In this document: piece by piece, positions 45,021 to 58,212 of the stretch
Layout of the letters: every line of letters begins with the position of its first letter
Position numbering within the stretch: position 1 is the first letter of the stretch
Source: Babylonia areolata
Lineage: Eukaryota > Mollusca > Gastropoda > Neogastropoda > Buccinidae
Length of the DNA: 64,000 bases
Reading direction: 5' to 3'
NCBI RefSeq assembly: GCF_041734735.1
Contig: NC_134882.1
Location: 21,197,265 to 21,261,264 of the forward strand
Notes under the pieces: generated by a model
Seen by the model: only the letters and a program-made list of their open reading frames with translations
Databases searched by the model: none
What the model was told of the DNA's origin: nothing
Made by a program: the position numbers and the translations under genes

Positions 45021-48000
45021 CTCGACCATATATCAGCTTGACCCAGAAAAGCTCAAGGTCGAAGAAAGGAAGCTGCAAATTCTGTGCTCAGACACACATC
45101 CTGAAGAAGGAAGAATGTCCTGCATGGGGGAAAACCTGCAAAATCTGCAAGAAAAATAACCACTTCGCTGTAAAATGCCAGCAAAAGAAGAAATTTCATG
45201 CTGTTGAAGAATCAGAATCTGACGATGAACAACTGCTGTCTGTGGGACAGGAAAGGAAAGACAAGATCATCAAAACCAAGATGATCATTGAAGGCAAGAA
45301 GGTCATATGCCAAATCAACTCAGGGGCCAGTGTCAATGTCATCTCGTCACAACACATCAAAAGGAGCAATCTACAAGAATGCAAAACCAAGCTGCATGTC
45401 TACAATGGCTTCAAGATCAAGACCCAAGGCAAGTTTCAACTTCATCTGACAAACCCCAAGACGGGAAACGCCTTCAAGGCTGACTTTGTTGTGGTCAAGG
45501 AGGATTTCACTCCACTCCTTGGCAAGAAAACATCCGAAGATATGGAACTGATCACAGTGCACTACCAGAACTTTGAAAGCATATCCAAGGTTGGAGAGAG
45601 CACGGACATTCTTTCAAGCTACGCAGATGTATTTTCTGATGACCAAGGCAGCCTCCCAGCAGTAGTTCACTTTCAGATTGTTAAAGACCGTCACTCCGGT
45701 CATCTCACCATCTTGCTGCATTCCTCATGTCATGAAGAAGGTGAAAGCTGAGCTGGAGAAGCTCACTGAAACAGATGTCGTCGTCACGCCTGTGGAAGAA
45801 CCTACCAGTTGGTGCAGCTGCATGGTAGTGGCAACGAAGAAATCTGGCAATCTGCGAATCTGTATTGACCCAAGACCCTTGAAGAAGGCTCTAAAAAGAG
45901 AACACTATCCACTCCCAGTCATGAACAACATTTTGCTAGAATTGGCTGGCTAAAAGATCTCAAAACTGGACCTGAGCAATGCACACTGGCACGTTCATCT
46001 GGATGAAGAGACAAGCATGCTAACCACATTTCAGACACCCTACGGAAGATACCACTGGAAAAGACTACCTTTTGGAACATCTGTCAGCAGTGAACTGTTC
46101 CAGAAGTGCCTTGACCAAGCTCTTGAAGGAATTGAAGGTGTGATTAGTGTATCATATGATGTGATTGTCCACAGCAAAGAAATTGAGGATCATGACAAGA
46201 ACCTGACTGTTCTCTTGGAAAAGTGCCACACCCTTGGCATAAAGCTGAACAAGGACAAGGCTGAGTTGAGAAAAACAGAGATTTCCTTTCAGGGACACCT
46301 GGTGACCAAAGATGGCCTACAGATAGATCCAGAGAAGCTGGAAGCTGTCCTGGAAATGCCCAAACCACAAGATGTTGAAGGCATCAGACGATTCTGTGTT
46401 TTCATCAACTTCCTCTCCAAGTTCCTCCCAAAGCTGTCAGAGGTACTTGAACCAATCAGACGACTCACACGTGCAGATACTGCATGGACTTGGACACCAA
46501 CTCATGCCAAAGCCTTTGAAACTGTCCAGAAACTTGTCACAGAAGCTCCAGTCCTGGCCTTCTACAACCCTGAAGAGGAACTGACTATTCAGTGTGATGC
46601 AAGCCAGAGTGGCCTCGTTGCAGGCCTCCTTTAGAATGAGCGCCCTGTTGCTTATGCCAGTCATGCCTTGACAGACGCTGAAACCAGATACACTCAGATA
46701 GAAAAGGAGCTGCTGGCCATAGTATTCGCTGCGGAGGTTTCACCAGTACACGTTTGGACGACCAGTGAAAGTCCAGAGTGATCACAAACCACTGGAAGCG
46801 ATCCTCCAAAAGCCACTGTCGTCAGCTCCAAAAAGACAACAAGGCATGATGCTCAAGATACAAGGATATGATATATCAGCGTCACCTACAAAAAAGGCAA
46901 AGAAATGCTCCTTGCCGACACCATGTCCACAGCCTACCTAAACAAACCAGGCGAGCAGGAAGATATTGAACACAACATGCTCGACTTCGTCCTCATCAGA
47001 AAAGGAAGGCTTGAAAAGCTGAAAGACACTACTGACAATGATGAGACCCTCCAGAAACTGAAATCCGCCATTATGAGTGGTTGGCCTGATGAGAAGTCCA
47101 GCCTACCAATGGAACTCACCCCATCTCACAGCTTCCATGATGAGCTATCCGTGCAAGATGGACTGATCATTAAATGAGACAGTCGTGATACCACTCAGCA
47201 TGCATTCAGAAATGAAGCAGTTGCTCCACTCCACACACTCTGGAATTGATCCCTGCCTGAAAAGAGCCAGAGAATACCTGTATTGGCCAGGAATGACAGG
47301 AGACATCAAGCAGTACATCTCTGCATGTGAAATCTGCCAGTCATATCAGTCCTCAAACCAACCAGAAAATCTTCAACCACACGAACTTCCTTCACGACAG
47401 TTTGAAATGGACGGAAAAGACTACATAGTGACTGTAGACTACCTCTAAAACTACTGGGAGATAGACTTGAAAACACCAAAGCACCTACTGTCATCCGGAA
47501 ACTGAAGGCACATTTTTCCTGATATGGCTCACCCTCCGTCCTGATCTCCGACAACGGTCCCCAATTCACCTCTGGAAACTTCAAACAGTTTGCAACCACG
47601 TTCGACTTTGAACACAGAACGTCCAGCCCCTACAACAGCAAGAGCAAAGGAAAAGCGGAATCCACCGTCAAAACTGCAAAGTCTCTCCTCACGAAGAATA
47701 AGGATGGAGACCAGTTCCTAGCCCTCTTAAATTACAGAAACACACCAACTCAGAGCACTGGCACCAGTCCCAAACAGCGCTTCTTCAATAGGCACACTAG
47801 AACGCTACTGCCCACATGTGAAACCCTGCTGAAGACAAAACTCAGCTTGGAATCAGACATTCAGAAGCTGCACACCAACCAGATGAAGCAGAAGAACTTT
47901 GACAGGCTAGCCAAAGACCTACCACCTCTGGAAGAAGGCGATGCTATTGTCATGCAGCCACTCACACATTGCAAGAAGAAGTGGAGCAGAGCAACAGTCA

Positions 48001-48500
48001 TTAGCAGCAATGGCCGATCCTACAATTTTGAAGCTGAAGATGGAACGATCTAGCGCCGAAACCGGGTGCACCTGAAGAAAACAGCAGACGGGGCTCCAGC
48101 ACCACAACCAGGAACCAGGCAACCAACCTCCATGGCACAACCCTGTGTGCGTCCTGCTAGTGACCACCCTCACCATACCCTGGCCCCAGCAGTGACAATG
48201 CCTGCCACATCACCCTCTGGCCCAGCTTCCCCAGACTCCTGCCACTCCACCTTCCCCAAAGACACTGGCCGGGCCAACTTCCACTGCCACACACATCACT
48301 CCCGCTTCCCCAGAGAGGACAGCCCGGATGAAGTCCCAGACGCCACTGAGGCATCTGTCTTCCATCTCCCTGCTCAAAAATTCTTATTCGCACTAGATAG
48401 GGGCGAGAGATACGCCAAAACCGATTGATAGACTTTTCATATAAAACTGAATAACCTTGCCATTTTGATTTCGATTTTGGCTTCGTAAAAAAACGGAGGA

Positions 48501-48649
48501 TGTTGTAAATCGTTCTATACCTAGATTTCGTTGTAGAACATTTGTTGTAATTTGATTCCTGTAAGAAGACGCAAAGAATAAACGTCTTGTACTCAGCAAG
48601 AATGGCCTCAACACTCACGTGTCTGTTATCTTTTGTGTGAAAGTTATAA
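48501..48649 (+). repeat. 3' LTR of the Gypsy fossil
   Basis: Begins TGTTGTAAATCG directly after a purine-rich tract and ends near gaaagttataa. Matches the 5' LTR with about 96 percent identity outside two small indels. Confidence 0.8.
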
Positions 48650-49984
48650 TAAACATAGCACTGACCCTGAGTGCTCTCCTTGTTAATCAACTCATTAACC
48701 ACATTGCAATGTGCTTTCCCACTTTGTCTGAAGAAAGTACTCCACTGGCGCATAACACAACTACACATGTTACCACAACTACCAACAAGTCAAACATATT
48801 CCAAAACATCTGCTGTTACCCCTATGTGCACACACACATGAAAAATCCTCAACACGCACTGACAATGTGTTAACCTCTAGATCTGTTCAGTTCACACTGA
48901 ACCAACACCACCTACTATATTTACACAATAAGTAATGCATCAAAGTACATCAAACCCACTTTAGGTGTAGCAAAACCAAACTACTCTACACACCTGCTAC
49001 ACACATACCATCTCCATGACTTCTCATCTTTCAGTGCTTTCAATGTTTCCACAGTCAACAACTGACAATACACTGACATATCACTACCCTTATTGTGCGC
49101 CAAGACACTACACCATTTGAACCAAGCACTGTAACAAATATCAGAACAAAATATCCTGTAACCAAACAGAAGGGGGGAAGGGAGAGGGGGGGGGGGGGGG
49201 ACTCAAAAGATATAGGCCAGTACTTCCCTCACTTAGTGGGTAGCTTTTACACATTAACCCTTTTCTTCCACCGGCCACAAGATCAACTTATACTGGCTGT
49301 TCAATGACACAAAACATTGTTACCAACAAAACTAACTTATCAAAATAGCATAAAACCATTACAAGTCATGTACTCACAGCCCAACAAGGATTTTCTTTCC
49401 TCTCACATTCAATGTCAGTGTTCAATTCCTGGGAGACAGCAAAGAACTAGCTGTGCTGACTGGCTTTCTTCCCTCCCACAACATGTGCATACTAATGCAA
49501 ACTACAACGCTCACTCCCCAACTAGTTAAACTAAAGTATCCAATCTCGACTTGTTCTAGTGACGCCAAGTGAATGACTGACAGATTCACTAACCCATTCT
49601 GATTCGTGCAATTCAACAGATTGATCTGATTCGCTCACTTCAAAACCTGTTTCTACACACATTCTGTGACGAGTTCAACATACTGCGTCACAAAGAGAGG
49701 GGAGAGGAAAGCAGGGTGTAGGGGGTGGGGGGACAACTTGAAAGACAGACCGCCTTATGGAATGTTCTGACATGCCGACACTAGCATGTTTCAAACATGC
49801 CGACATCTACTTAATCTACTTATAAACACGGGGATTGCGGCAGACATCACATAACCGCACGCGTTTCTACAACTGGGCCGGTAGTCTAGGGCAGATACAA
49901 AAATGGTCGAAATGTGAGCAACAAAACCGTTCTTTTTACGATAAAAGAGAATAAATCATACTGATCACACTGATATAAAGTTGA
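48650..49984. other. Gene-free stretch
   Basis: AC-rich sequence, a G run at about 49183-49201, then ordinary sequence with G/A-rich tract at 49690-49735. No coding domain recognised. Confidence 0.55.
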
Positions 49985-51689
49985 CTGCTGTTGATGGGCA
50001 GGAACAAATCGGGAGGCAAATCTCTAAGTAAGAACTGTGACCTTGCTCCATTGCCCACTAACCTTTTGAAATTCTGTTTTGATGACCTTCTCCCCTTGAT
50101 CACCAGAATTATTAATCATTCTCTAGAGTCAGGCATTGTTGATGATTGTCTTAAATTGGCCATTGTCACCCCTCATTTGAAAAAGCACAATTTGGACACA
50201 AATCAGCTAAAGAACTATAGACCTGTCTCTAATCTTTCTTTCATTTCTAAAATCATTGAAAAAGTTGTGTCATATCAGCTCCAGGAACATCTTGAAGAAA
50301 ACAGCCTGCTTGAAACTTGTCAGTAAGCTTATTGGAAAAGCCATGGCACAGAAACAGCCCTTCTTTTGGTCACAGATAGTCTCCTCTCAAACACAGACAA
50401 AAGACTTACATCTGTAATGGCATTTTTAAACCTGTCAGTGGCATTTGATACAATTGACCACCAAATTCTTATCAATCGTCTTAGCACTACCTTTGGCATT
50501 AAATCTACTGCTTTAAAATGGTTTTCTTCATATCATTCTAATCGTCAGCTCAAGGTTCAAGTAAAACATAGCACCTCTAAAGTCATTCCTCTTGTGTTTG
50601 GTGTCCCTCGGGGATCAGTCTTAGGGCCTATCTTGTTCACTTTGTACACTCAACCTTTGACATCTTCAAAAGACACTTATCTGGTTACCATAAATATGCA
50701 GATGACACAGAATTACAAAAAGCCGCTCTACCATCTGATTTTAAAACAGTCATTACTGAATTGGAAGCTTGTGTAGCTGATGTAAAAACATGGATGGACA
50801 AAAACAAGCTAAAGCTCAATGAAGACAGAACCGAACTCTTAGCCATAGGAGACCTAACTCGTTTGAAGGCAGCAGAAAAGGACCCAGTTACGTTTGGCCC
50901 TGCTTCAGTAGCATTTTAAACATCAGCTAAATACCTGGGTGTATATCTCGATCAAACCTTGACCATGAACAACCAAATTTCATTCTTGTGTCACTCATGT
51001 AATTTTCATCTCAGAAGCCTCAGTCAGACCCTACATAACAGAGAAAAATATGGCTCAGTTGGTTTCCTCTTTTGTCCTGTCCAGACTGGATTACTGCAAT
51101 TCCACTCTTGCAGGTTTACCATCTTCCTCCATCCACAGATTACAGAAAATTCAGAACAATGCTGCACGACTGGTTCTCGCCAAAAAGAAATCTGATCATG
51201 TTACACCTCTGCTGAATCGGTTATGCTGGCTTCCAAATGAGTCCCGCATTCACTATAAGTTAGCAACACTCGCCTTCAAACATTTTTACAAGGCTCTTCC
51301 ATTGTATCTCTCCTCTGTATTGGAAACATAGGAACCGCAGAGAACATTAAGATCCAGTTCTGAAAAGCTGCTTATAGTTCCAAGGACTAGTCTGAAATGC
51401 ACTGGAAATTGGTCTTTCAGAGCTCAGGTTCCCCAAGTGTGGAACTCTCTACCAGTTCATCTCTTAGGAATTCCTCTAATCTACATTCCTTTAAGTCAGA
51501 TCTGAAAACTTACCTTTTCCGTAAGCATTTTTGTTATGGGCGGAATGGTTAAACCAAGGTATGCTTGTTGGCAAGTATCTTTGTGCTAGTATTTTAGTAG
51601 TCCTGTTTTAATGCATTGTGTATTTTATGTAGTTTCGGTCTTAGATGTGATATATATATTTTTATCTGGTTATTTTTAATGGGCATGTG

Positions 51690-51905
51690 TGCGTGCGTGC
51701 GTGCGTGCGTGCGTGCATGTGTTTGTGAGGTTACAGTGCTCTAGTACGCGTGTGTAAGTGTGTAGGCATGTCAGTACGTCCGAACAGAATTCTATGTTTG
51801 AAAATAAATATTTTAATGCTTATGCAATTTTGTTTTTCGTGCAGTCGATATTTAATGTCAGTGTGTGTATGTCTGTAAGGGAGGGACATTTATGTGTGTG
51901 TGTGT

Positions 51906-51940
<35 letters not shown>

Positions 51941-51965
51941 GTGAGTGGGTGGGGGGGGGGGGGGT
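51690..51965. repeat. (GTGC)n and poly-G tracts in the LINE D 3' UTR region
   Basis: (TGCG) repeats at 51685-51715 and a G run of about 33 bases at 51906-51939, then a further G run to 51964. Open frames across them are artefacts. Confidence 0.85.
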
Positions 51966-52094
51966 GTTCTATGAAATGCATTTTGTTTTAATCTAAGCCA
52001 TAGTTACTTCATAGCTTTTATAATCTTTAGTGTGCTTTTTTATTCATATGAACACACTGGATGTTTTCCATTGTCGGATAGCGGTTGATATGTT

Positions 52095-52532
52095 TTTTTT
52101 AAGGCATGTGAGGAATGATGGCCTGGAGGTAACGCGTCCGCCTAGGAAGCGAGAGAATCTGAGCGCGCTGGTTCGAATCACGGCTCAGCCGCCGATATTT
52201 TCTCCCCCTCCACTAGACCTTGAGTGGTGGTCTGGACGCTAGTCATTCAGATGAGACGATAAACCGAGGTCCCGTGTGCAGCATGCACTTAGCGCACGTA
52301 AAAGAACCCACGGCAACTAAAGGGTTGTTTCTGGCAAAATTCTGTAGAAAAATCCACTGCGATAGGAAAACAAATAAAACTGGATGCAGGAAAAAATACA
52401 AAAAAAAAAAAAAGAAAAAGAAGAAAAAAAAGGGTGGCGCTGTAGTGTAGCGACGCGCTCTCCCTGGGGAAAGCAGCCCGAATTTCACACAGAGAAATCT
52501 GTTGTGATAAAAAGAAATACAAATACAAAATG
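52095..52532 (+). mobile_element. tRNA-derived SINE (tail type a), most complete copy
   Basis: Head gatggcctggaggtaacgcg with box B ggttcgaatca at 52170-52180, a central domain (gtggtctggacgctagtcat, gatgagacgataaaccgagg, gtaaaagaacccacggcaac), an A-rich stretch, and tail gaatttcacacagagaaatc ending in gaaatacaaatacaaa. The central domain recalls the broadly distributed metazoan or molluscan SINE cores; exact family not verified. Related copies: 23830, 29296, 39040, 44597. Confidence 0.85.
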
Positions 52533-52620
52533 TTTATAGTCAACTATGATGTAAGGCGCTTTGAGCAGCATTGGTGCCGGATATTGCGCCATAAAAACTA
52601 TGTATCATTATTATTATTAA

Positions 52621-54089
52621 CATAGATTTTGATTTTCAGTAATTATTGTTCACAATTCTGGCCGTGAGAGAGCGCCTTATAAAGCGTCGCAAGGCAAGAG
52701 CATGCTATGTTTACGCAAGCGCGGCATAAGGGGTCGTCAGAGGAAAGCGTTTAGCGCTGTACAGTACTTGTGACGGATTGCCGCCGTACTGATGCTGTCC
52801 TATAACTCCTTTAAGTAATTTCCTGTAACTGTATTTAGAGTTATTTTGTTGTTGTTTTTTCTTCCAAATTTCACCCACATTTTTACCCTCATTTGCCCAG
52901 TTTCTCCCAACCCTCCATTCATCCACATCTCCCACCCCTTCTAACCGATAATACTCAGATGTATTCATAAATACTTTAACAAAATGTCTTCAATTACCGA
53001 TATGTGTGACGGGACATTAAACAAAATTCCTCCCTCCTCCTATACCTCCGTTAGTAGGACACTGCGGCAGATACCGTACAGAAAATAAGAGAACTCTTTG
53101 GGGTCAAAAGGAAACAAACATTTTTAATTTCATGTACTTGATACTAAATTGGTAGATGACGCAAATTTGCTTTTATGAATGTTTTCCAGTTTCTTACCAG
53201 TCTTGACATTTCATAAAGAATGAAAACAGTATTATACTGACTATAGAGGTGAATTTACAAAGGCAGCACGGGATCATTACTTCGTAAGTACAATTTTGTT
53301 GACATTTTACGCAATGTACAAGAAATGCTTCATGCTGTGCTTATTCACGTGTAGAATACAAATACCTGAATACGTGTTAACCAGGTTTGTTTGGATGAAC
53401 ACTGTCCACGGAACACTGTCAAGACAATCAATTCATAAAGCATGGAAGGCAGGTAATGGCAAAATCGACCAACATAATGTCTGGATGTGAAAAGAACGGT
53501 ATGAAATGCATCTTTTTCTTTGGAAATGAACCGGAGTTTGCAAATGTGACTCATGAACCATGGCGCAGACACGTCAGTTTAGCGTGGGAAAGGATGCATG
53601 TGACTGGAGTATGAAGGTGGCAAAATGAAGTGCATCAGATAGTCATGAAGTACAACGACTGCCTGGAAGATGAAAATGGGTCAGTCTCCAGAACTTTTGT
53701 TGGAAATCGGGGTCTCTCAGTCTGATGTGTTTACATGTGTTTACAATGATTATTCAAATATGTCACGTTATCAGGATTGCAATTGAACAGAGAAATGTCT
53801 GCAACAATTTTGTGAGAATGTTTTGTTCTTGTCTTTAATGTGTTGAAAAATTATTAAAAACATCCAAAATTTAGACGCCATTTTGTGACATGGCTATGTG
53901 TCTGAACTTGAAGTGGTCAGAAACAAATAAGTACAAATCTGATTAAAATCCAGTACATACAGACCTGATCTATATTCATTTGTTTTTATAACAGACATTG
54001 ATCAATAAAAATGGTATAATTATTCAGTTTGAAATATTACGCAGAAACTCAGTGTGACAGACGTAAACAACCCATTGACGTTTTTCATT
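52621..54089. other. Gene-free stretch with a possible repeat end
   Basis: The segment 52840-53035, ending gtgacgggacattaaac aaaattcctcc, resembles the terminus of a dispersed molluscan repeat from memory. The rest is AT-rich unique sequence. No gene recognised. Confidence 0.45.
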
Positions 54090-55680
54090 CATTCAAAGGC
54101 AAACACATTCATGATTATACAACACGTTCTTTACTTGCAACAGGTGGTCAACACAGCTATCTTCGACAGGACATACACTTATTTTCTGGCAATCGACGTC
54201 GCATATTAATTTATAGTTCCGCTTTTCTGTGTTACTTCTGTGCATGTTAACGTCCCAGTAAAAAAATATATACATGGCAATCCCGGGCCAAAAGAAAGAA
54301 TTCTGATTTCTTTTTAGCGTTCTCTTTACTCCGCAGTGTCCCGCCAAAATAAAATCTTGTGCAGTTTTCAAAACCGTGTCACGTAAAGATGATGGCACAA
54401 CAATTTGTTTAAAAACATCACCATCTTTAGGAAATAGCCTGTAAAGTATTATCATCTTGTACAACGTAAGATCTTTTCACAAACATCTGGGGAAGTAGTG
54501 ACAACATTTTTGAATAAATGTTTTAACGTATCATCCTCCCTCTGGAGTCGTGAAAGATATGATGGTGAAACATCAAGGGATGGGAACTTGGGAGTGGGAA
54601 GTGGATTTGAATTTTGTTGCCGTTTCGTTTGTTGCCGTGTGCTGACATTGCACGGGACAAACGTTCCACCCTGACCTCCATGAGTTGTAGCAACTCCTGG
54701 TAAGTAGCCAAGAATGAGATCTGCCACAGGATCTTCAATCACACAGGCTAGTAATTCACCTGTGTAACGAGTGGACACATGAATACGGGCAATGGGGAAA
54801 ATCTCTATTTCCTCCAAATGATCGGCAGGTTTGAACTTCTCCTGCGAGCCGTTCAGGAAGAATCAATGCCTGTCTCACACAGCAGTGGTGCAACCAGTGT
54901 CTCTCAAAAGGGTAGCATCAAAATTATTAGCAACACATTTTTCAATATGCAACCCTGAGGTGGAGCTATACGAGGCCAAAACATGATGCGAGTTCTGTAC
55001 ACTTGGGTCTTCAGTTGGCATTTTTGAGGCCACATTTGCAGTACTGTGCAGATAAGGACATTCACCACGTTTGTGAAATCTGCAACCACAGTTCCAGCAA
55101 GAAACTTCTTCGGGAGAGGGTCTGTGTCTGCGATTCGAACTTGCACCGCGATTCCAAAAACTGCCGCGATCTGCATTTCCCACATGGTTAGCTTTCCCAC
55201 CACGGAAAGAACCTCGGGATTGATTTCCGGAATTTCGATAACTTCCGTAAGTGGAAGCTAAAGTTTGTCCACTACAATCGAAATTGGAAACTTGGGGTCG
55301 CATCTGAAAGTAACCACGACCACCTCTTGGAAACTGATGTCCCCTTGGGATGGTGCTTACACTTGCTTCCAAAACAGAAGTGTAAGACGAGTCTTTTCTC
55401 GCAACCGATTTTTCTGGGTGGGCGGTCTTGCATTGATCAGCGAGACGACACATGTTTTCAGCAGAATCAATCGATCTTTACTTGAGAAAAACAGCCAGAT
55501 CCTTTGGTACGCTATGAAGGATCTGCTCTCTCAAAAGGATGTCACGAAGTTGAACATATTCCATCTGAGTGCTAGACAACTCAACCCATCGATCAAACAA
55601 GTGACCGATTCGGATGAGAAATGCGGCAAATGACTCGCCTTTTTCTGGTTTGCCTGAACGAAATTTCTCGCGGAACCCTA
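54090..55680 (-). mobile_element. LTR retrotransposon fossil: gag, protease, integrase pieces
   Basis: Minus-strand remnant of Ty3/Gypsy-like type. From high to low coordinates: capsid C-terminal region (about 55680-55440), nucleocapsid with a CCHC zinc knuckle (about 55110-55060), protease region with an aspartic-protease-type site (near 54890), a linker, and the zinc-binding N-terminal domain of integrase (about 54420-54290). RT and RNase H were not found. No LTRs recognised. Broken in several places; probably old. It abuts a Penelope-like fragment at about 55680. Confidence 0.65.
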
Positions 55681-56427
55681 CACTGTGTACTGGCTGAAGG
55701 CCTGCTCCTCAATGAAGCCCACAAACAAACAGGCAAAGATGGGACCCATTTCTGTGCCCATGGCAACGCCGCTCTGCTGCTGGAAGTGGTCCTGGTCGAA
55801 CGAGGAGTTAAGGGTCAGGACAAGTTCAGTCATCAGGATGGTAGGAAATTGGAGGTGGAGAGAACTCTTGGGTAGAAAGTGTTGGACAGCCAGTAGGCCT
55901 TCATGTTGGGGGATGTTTGTGTAAAGAGACACAATGTCCATGGTGAACACGTGCCTCTCAGTGCAGTCAGCAGGGAAGGGGAAGTCGTTCAGGAGGTTCA
56001 GGGTGTGATTGGTGTCCTTCATGTAGGTGGGTAAGGCAGCCACCAATGGCTGGAACACGGAGTCGAGGAAAACGGAAATAAGGGCAGTGGGGCAAGCACA
56101 GGCCGAAACGATAGGTCGTCCAGAATTGTTGACCTTGTGTATTTTGGGGAAGAGGTATAGGAGGGACTCACGAGGCTCCTTCATGACGGCATGGTGGGCT
56201 TCAAACGGAAGATGACTGTTATCAACTGCCGTCTTGATGGTCCTTCGGATGAGCGCATTGTCAGCTTTGGTGGCGTCTCTGGCGATAGGGCCGTAGAAGG
56301 TGGTGTTGGACAGCTCAGACCTGGCTTCCTGGAGGTAGGGTGAAGGGAAAGGGGAAAAAAGTGGGCGAGGGGTCAGAGGGCAGGAGTGAGGGAAGGGGGT
56401 GGAAGAGACTGTTAGTGTTGGGGACAT
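55681..56427 (-). mobile_element. Penelope-like element RT fragment
   Basis: A single open stretch of about 249 codons on the minus strand with RT motifs typical of Penelope-like elements: YLFPKIHK, GRPIVSACACPTA, FTMDIVSLYTNIP and GVAMGTEMGPIFACLFVGFIE. No GIY-YIG endonuclease seen. The fragment stops at the junction with the LTR fossil. Confidence 0.75.
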
Positions 56428-56484
56428 ATGAATAAGAAAGTAAAATAATAAGTGACCCCCCCAAAAAAAAGAAGAAAAAAAAGG

Positions 56485-58212
56485 CTGGATTTGAACAAGT
56501 CAATTCTTGGAATTGGGATATGGACTTTGAGGGGGATTCATTGATGACTTTACAGAAAATTTGTCTATTGATGGTGGTGGTGTATTACCTGTCATAATCT
56601 TTTGCATCATGATTCCTTTATTGTACTCTAATCTACGGATTAGTGGGAGAATATTCGCTTGTTTATAGTCCGAGTCTAAAAGGGAAGTCTTTTTAAGGAG
56701 TACCAGCTTGAGCCCCCGTTTATGAAGATTGTGTAATGGCTTCATGGTGCTCGCACTTGCAGAGTTCCATAGTGTTGATGCATAATCTATTGTAGTCTGG
56801 ATATGTGTTTGAAAAAAATAATTTCCGTGAATGAAGATCAAGGAAATGTCTGATTTTGGATAGTTGATGGGTTTTCTGGGCTGTCATTTTGCAAAGGGAA
56901 TTTATGTGAGGATTCCAAGTGAGATTGTAGTCAATCATGATCCCCAGAACTGTATGATCACTGACCTGTTCAATAGGTTCACCTTTAATTTGGATGGAAG
57001 GAAAATTATGTATAGTATTTTGCCTCTTTTGCCCGGTTGTGATTAACATGCATTTTGTTTTCTGAGGGTGAAGAGACATGTGGTTTAGCTCGGTCCATCA
57101 AACGAGCTCATCAGTACTTTCTTGTAAGTCTTTTGAAGAGCAACAATATCAGTATGAGAAGTGTGGATTGTTGTATCATCCGCAAAAAGTTCGCAGGCGG
57201 ATTTCATATGGATCAGTAAGTCGTTTCTATATACTGAGAATAGTAAAGGGCCTAGATAGACCCCTGAGGAATGCCATAATCAAGTGTTGTTGGATAGATT
57301 GATGTACTCATTGTCACGCACTGTTGTCTGTTTGTCATGCAGGATTTAAGCAAACTATAAGACAGTTGGTTGACAGACCATACAGTTCAAGTTTTCTAAG
57401 TAAGTGGTTGTGGTCTATCACATCAAAACCTTTTTTTAAAATCAACGAATAAAACACCACAGTATCTACTGTTATTGACATTGATAGGCCAGTCATCTAC
57501 AATGTTAACCAATGCTGTGTGGCATGAATGCTTTCATCTGTAACTAGACTGAGCTGGATGTAAAAGCTCATTTACATCAAAGTGATGGGAAATATGCTTG
57601 TTTATGTGCTTTTTCAGTGGTTTTGAAAGAATAGAAATAATGGAAATTGGCCTGTAGTTTGAAGGATCGGTGGTGTCCCCCTGATTTGTAACTAGGAATA
57701 AATTTCGCTTTCTTAAACGCGTTTGGAATGTAGTTTTTGTCAATACACAGATTAAAAATTACGTTAATGTGTCTGTGATAACTGGAGCGGCGAGGAATTC
57801 TGCTGTCGATGCCATCCACTCCACGGGTTCCTGTCTGTTTTAGTTGGATAAGGTAGTTATAGACTTCAGATACTGTTATGGGTGGAATATTCAATCTAAC
57901 TGAAGTGTTTTCATTACGACAATATAATTTCAATTTTTCAAGGTCACTCAGTTTTGTGTTATCTGTGGTAATAAATTTCTTGGCTATAGTGGAAAAGTGT
58001 GTATGTAGTTGATTCACAGAAACGTCTTTGATCACGGTTGATTTTGACGAAGATTGCTTTTTGGTGAGTTGGCTTATAGCTTGCCACACTGATTTTGGGT
58101 TTTCCTTTGAGGATAATAATTCTCGGTAATATTTCCTCTTTTCTTTGAGCTTTTGCGAGTTTATTGCATTTCTCAATTTGTTCGATTCTTCGTGGTAGCC
58201 CTGCTCTTTAAG
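56485..58212 (-). mobile_element. CR1-like LINE (LINE C), same family as LINE B
   Basis: The minus strand carries RT and the C-terminal region: RKYYRELLSSKENPKSVWQA (near 58130), IPPITVSEVYNYLIQLKQTG (near 57880), MSLHPQKTKCMLITTGQKRQ (near 57070) and ILPLIRRLEYNKGIMMQKIM (near 56650), each closely matching LINE B at 14837-17401. Frameshifts break the RT (about 57700-57100). It lacks the last part of the ORF: text stops at the FKSS-equivalent point and meets A-rich sequence at about 56485. Its 5' side ends at about 58212 against a GC-rich sequence that looks like a DNA-transposon terminus. Confidence 0.75.

Larger units (their letters stand above)
43639..48649 (+). mobile_element. Ty3/Gypsy LTR retrotransposon fossil with both LTRs
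   Basis: LTRs of about 141 bp (43639-43779) and 149 bp (48501-48649) in direct orientation. Internal parts in order: gag-like region (about 44084-44632), nucleocapsid zinc-knuckle region (about 45050-45190), protease (about 45280-45560), RT (about 45740-46400), RNase H (about 46450-46900), integrase (about 47190-47950). A purine-rich tract directly precedes the 3' LTR. A SINE sits inside the gag-nucleocapsid region (44597-45020). The coding region is broken in several places (roughly half a dozen or more). The two LTRs differ at about five aligned positions plus two small indels, around 96 percent identity, suggesting a moderately recent insertion. No clear target-site duplication was found. 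Confidence 0.85.
49985..52620 (+). mobile_element. L2/CR1-like LINE (LINE D), RT only, with SINE in its 3' UTR
   Basis: RT remnant. Visible motifs: NYRPVSNLSFISKIIEKVV (near 50215), FLNLSVAFDTIDHQIL (near 50425, with N where the catalytic motif A Asp is expected), VPRGSVLGPILF (near 50602), a YADDTEL stretch (near 50695) and the thumb/C-terminal SRLDYCNSTLAGLPSSSIHR (near 51075). Several frameshifts and stops split it. The 3' UTR continues after about 51530. A tail of L2 style (aaggcgctttgagc, then gcgccataaaa and (ATT)n) lies at 52545-52620, beyond an inserted SINE, so the element appears to extend to about 52620. The 5' end with the endonuclease is missing. Confidence 0.75.

Noticed and set aside
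52130-52185. tRNA gene
   Set aside because: A box B is present but no acceptor stem or anticodon arm can be folded; it is the head of a SINE.
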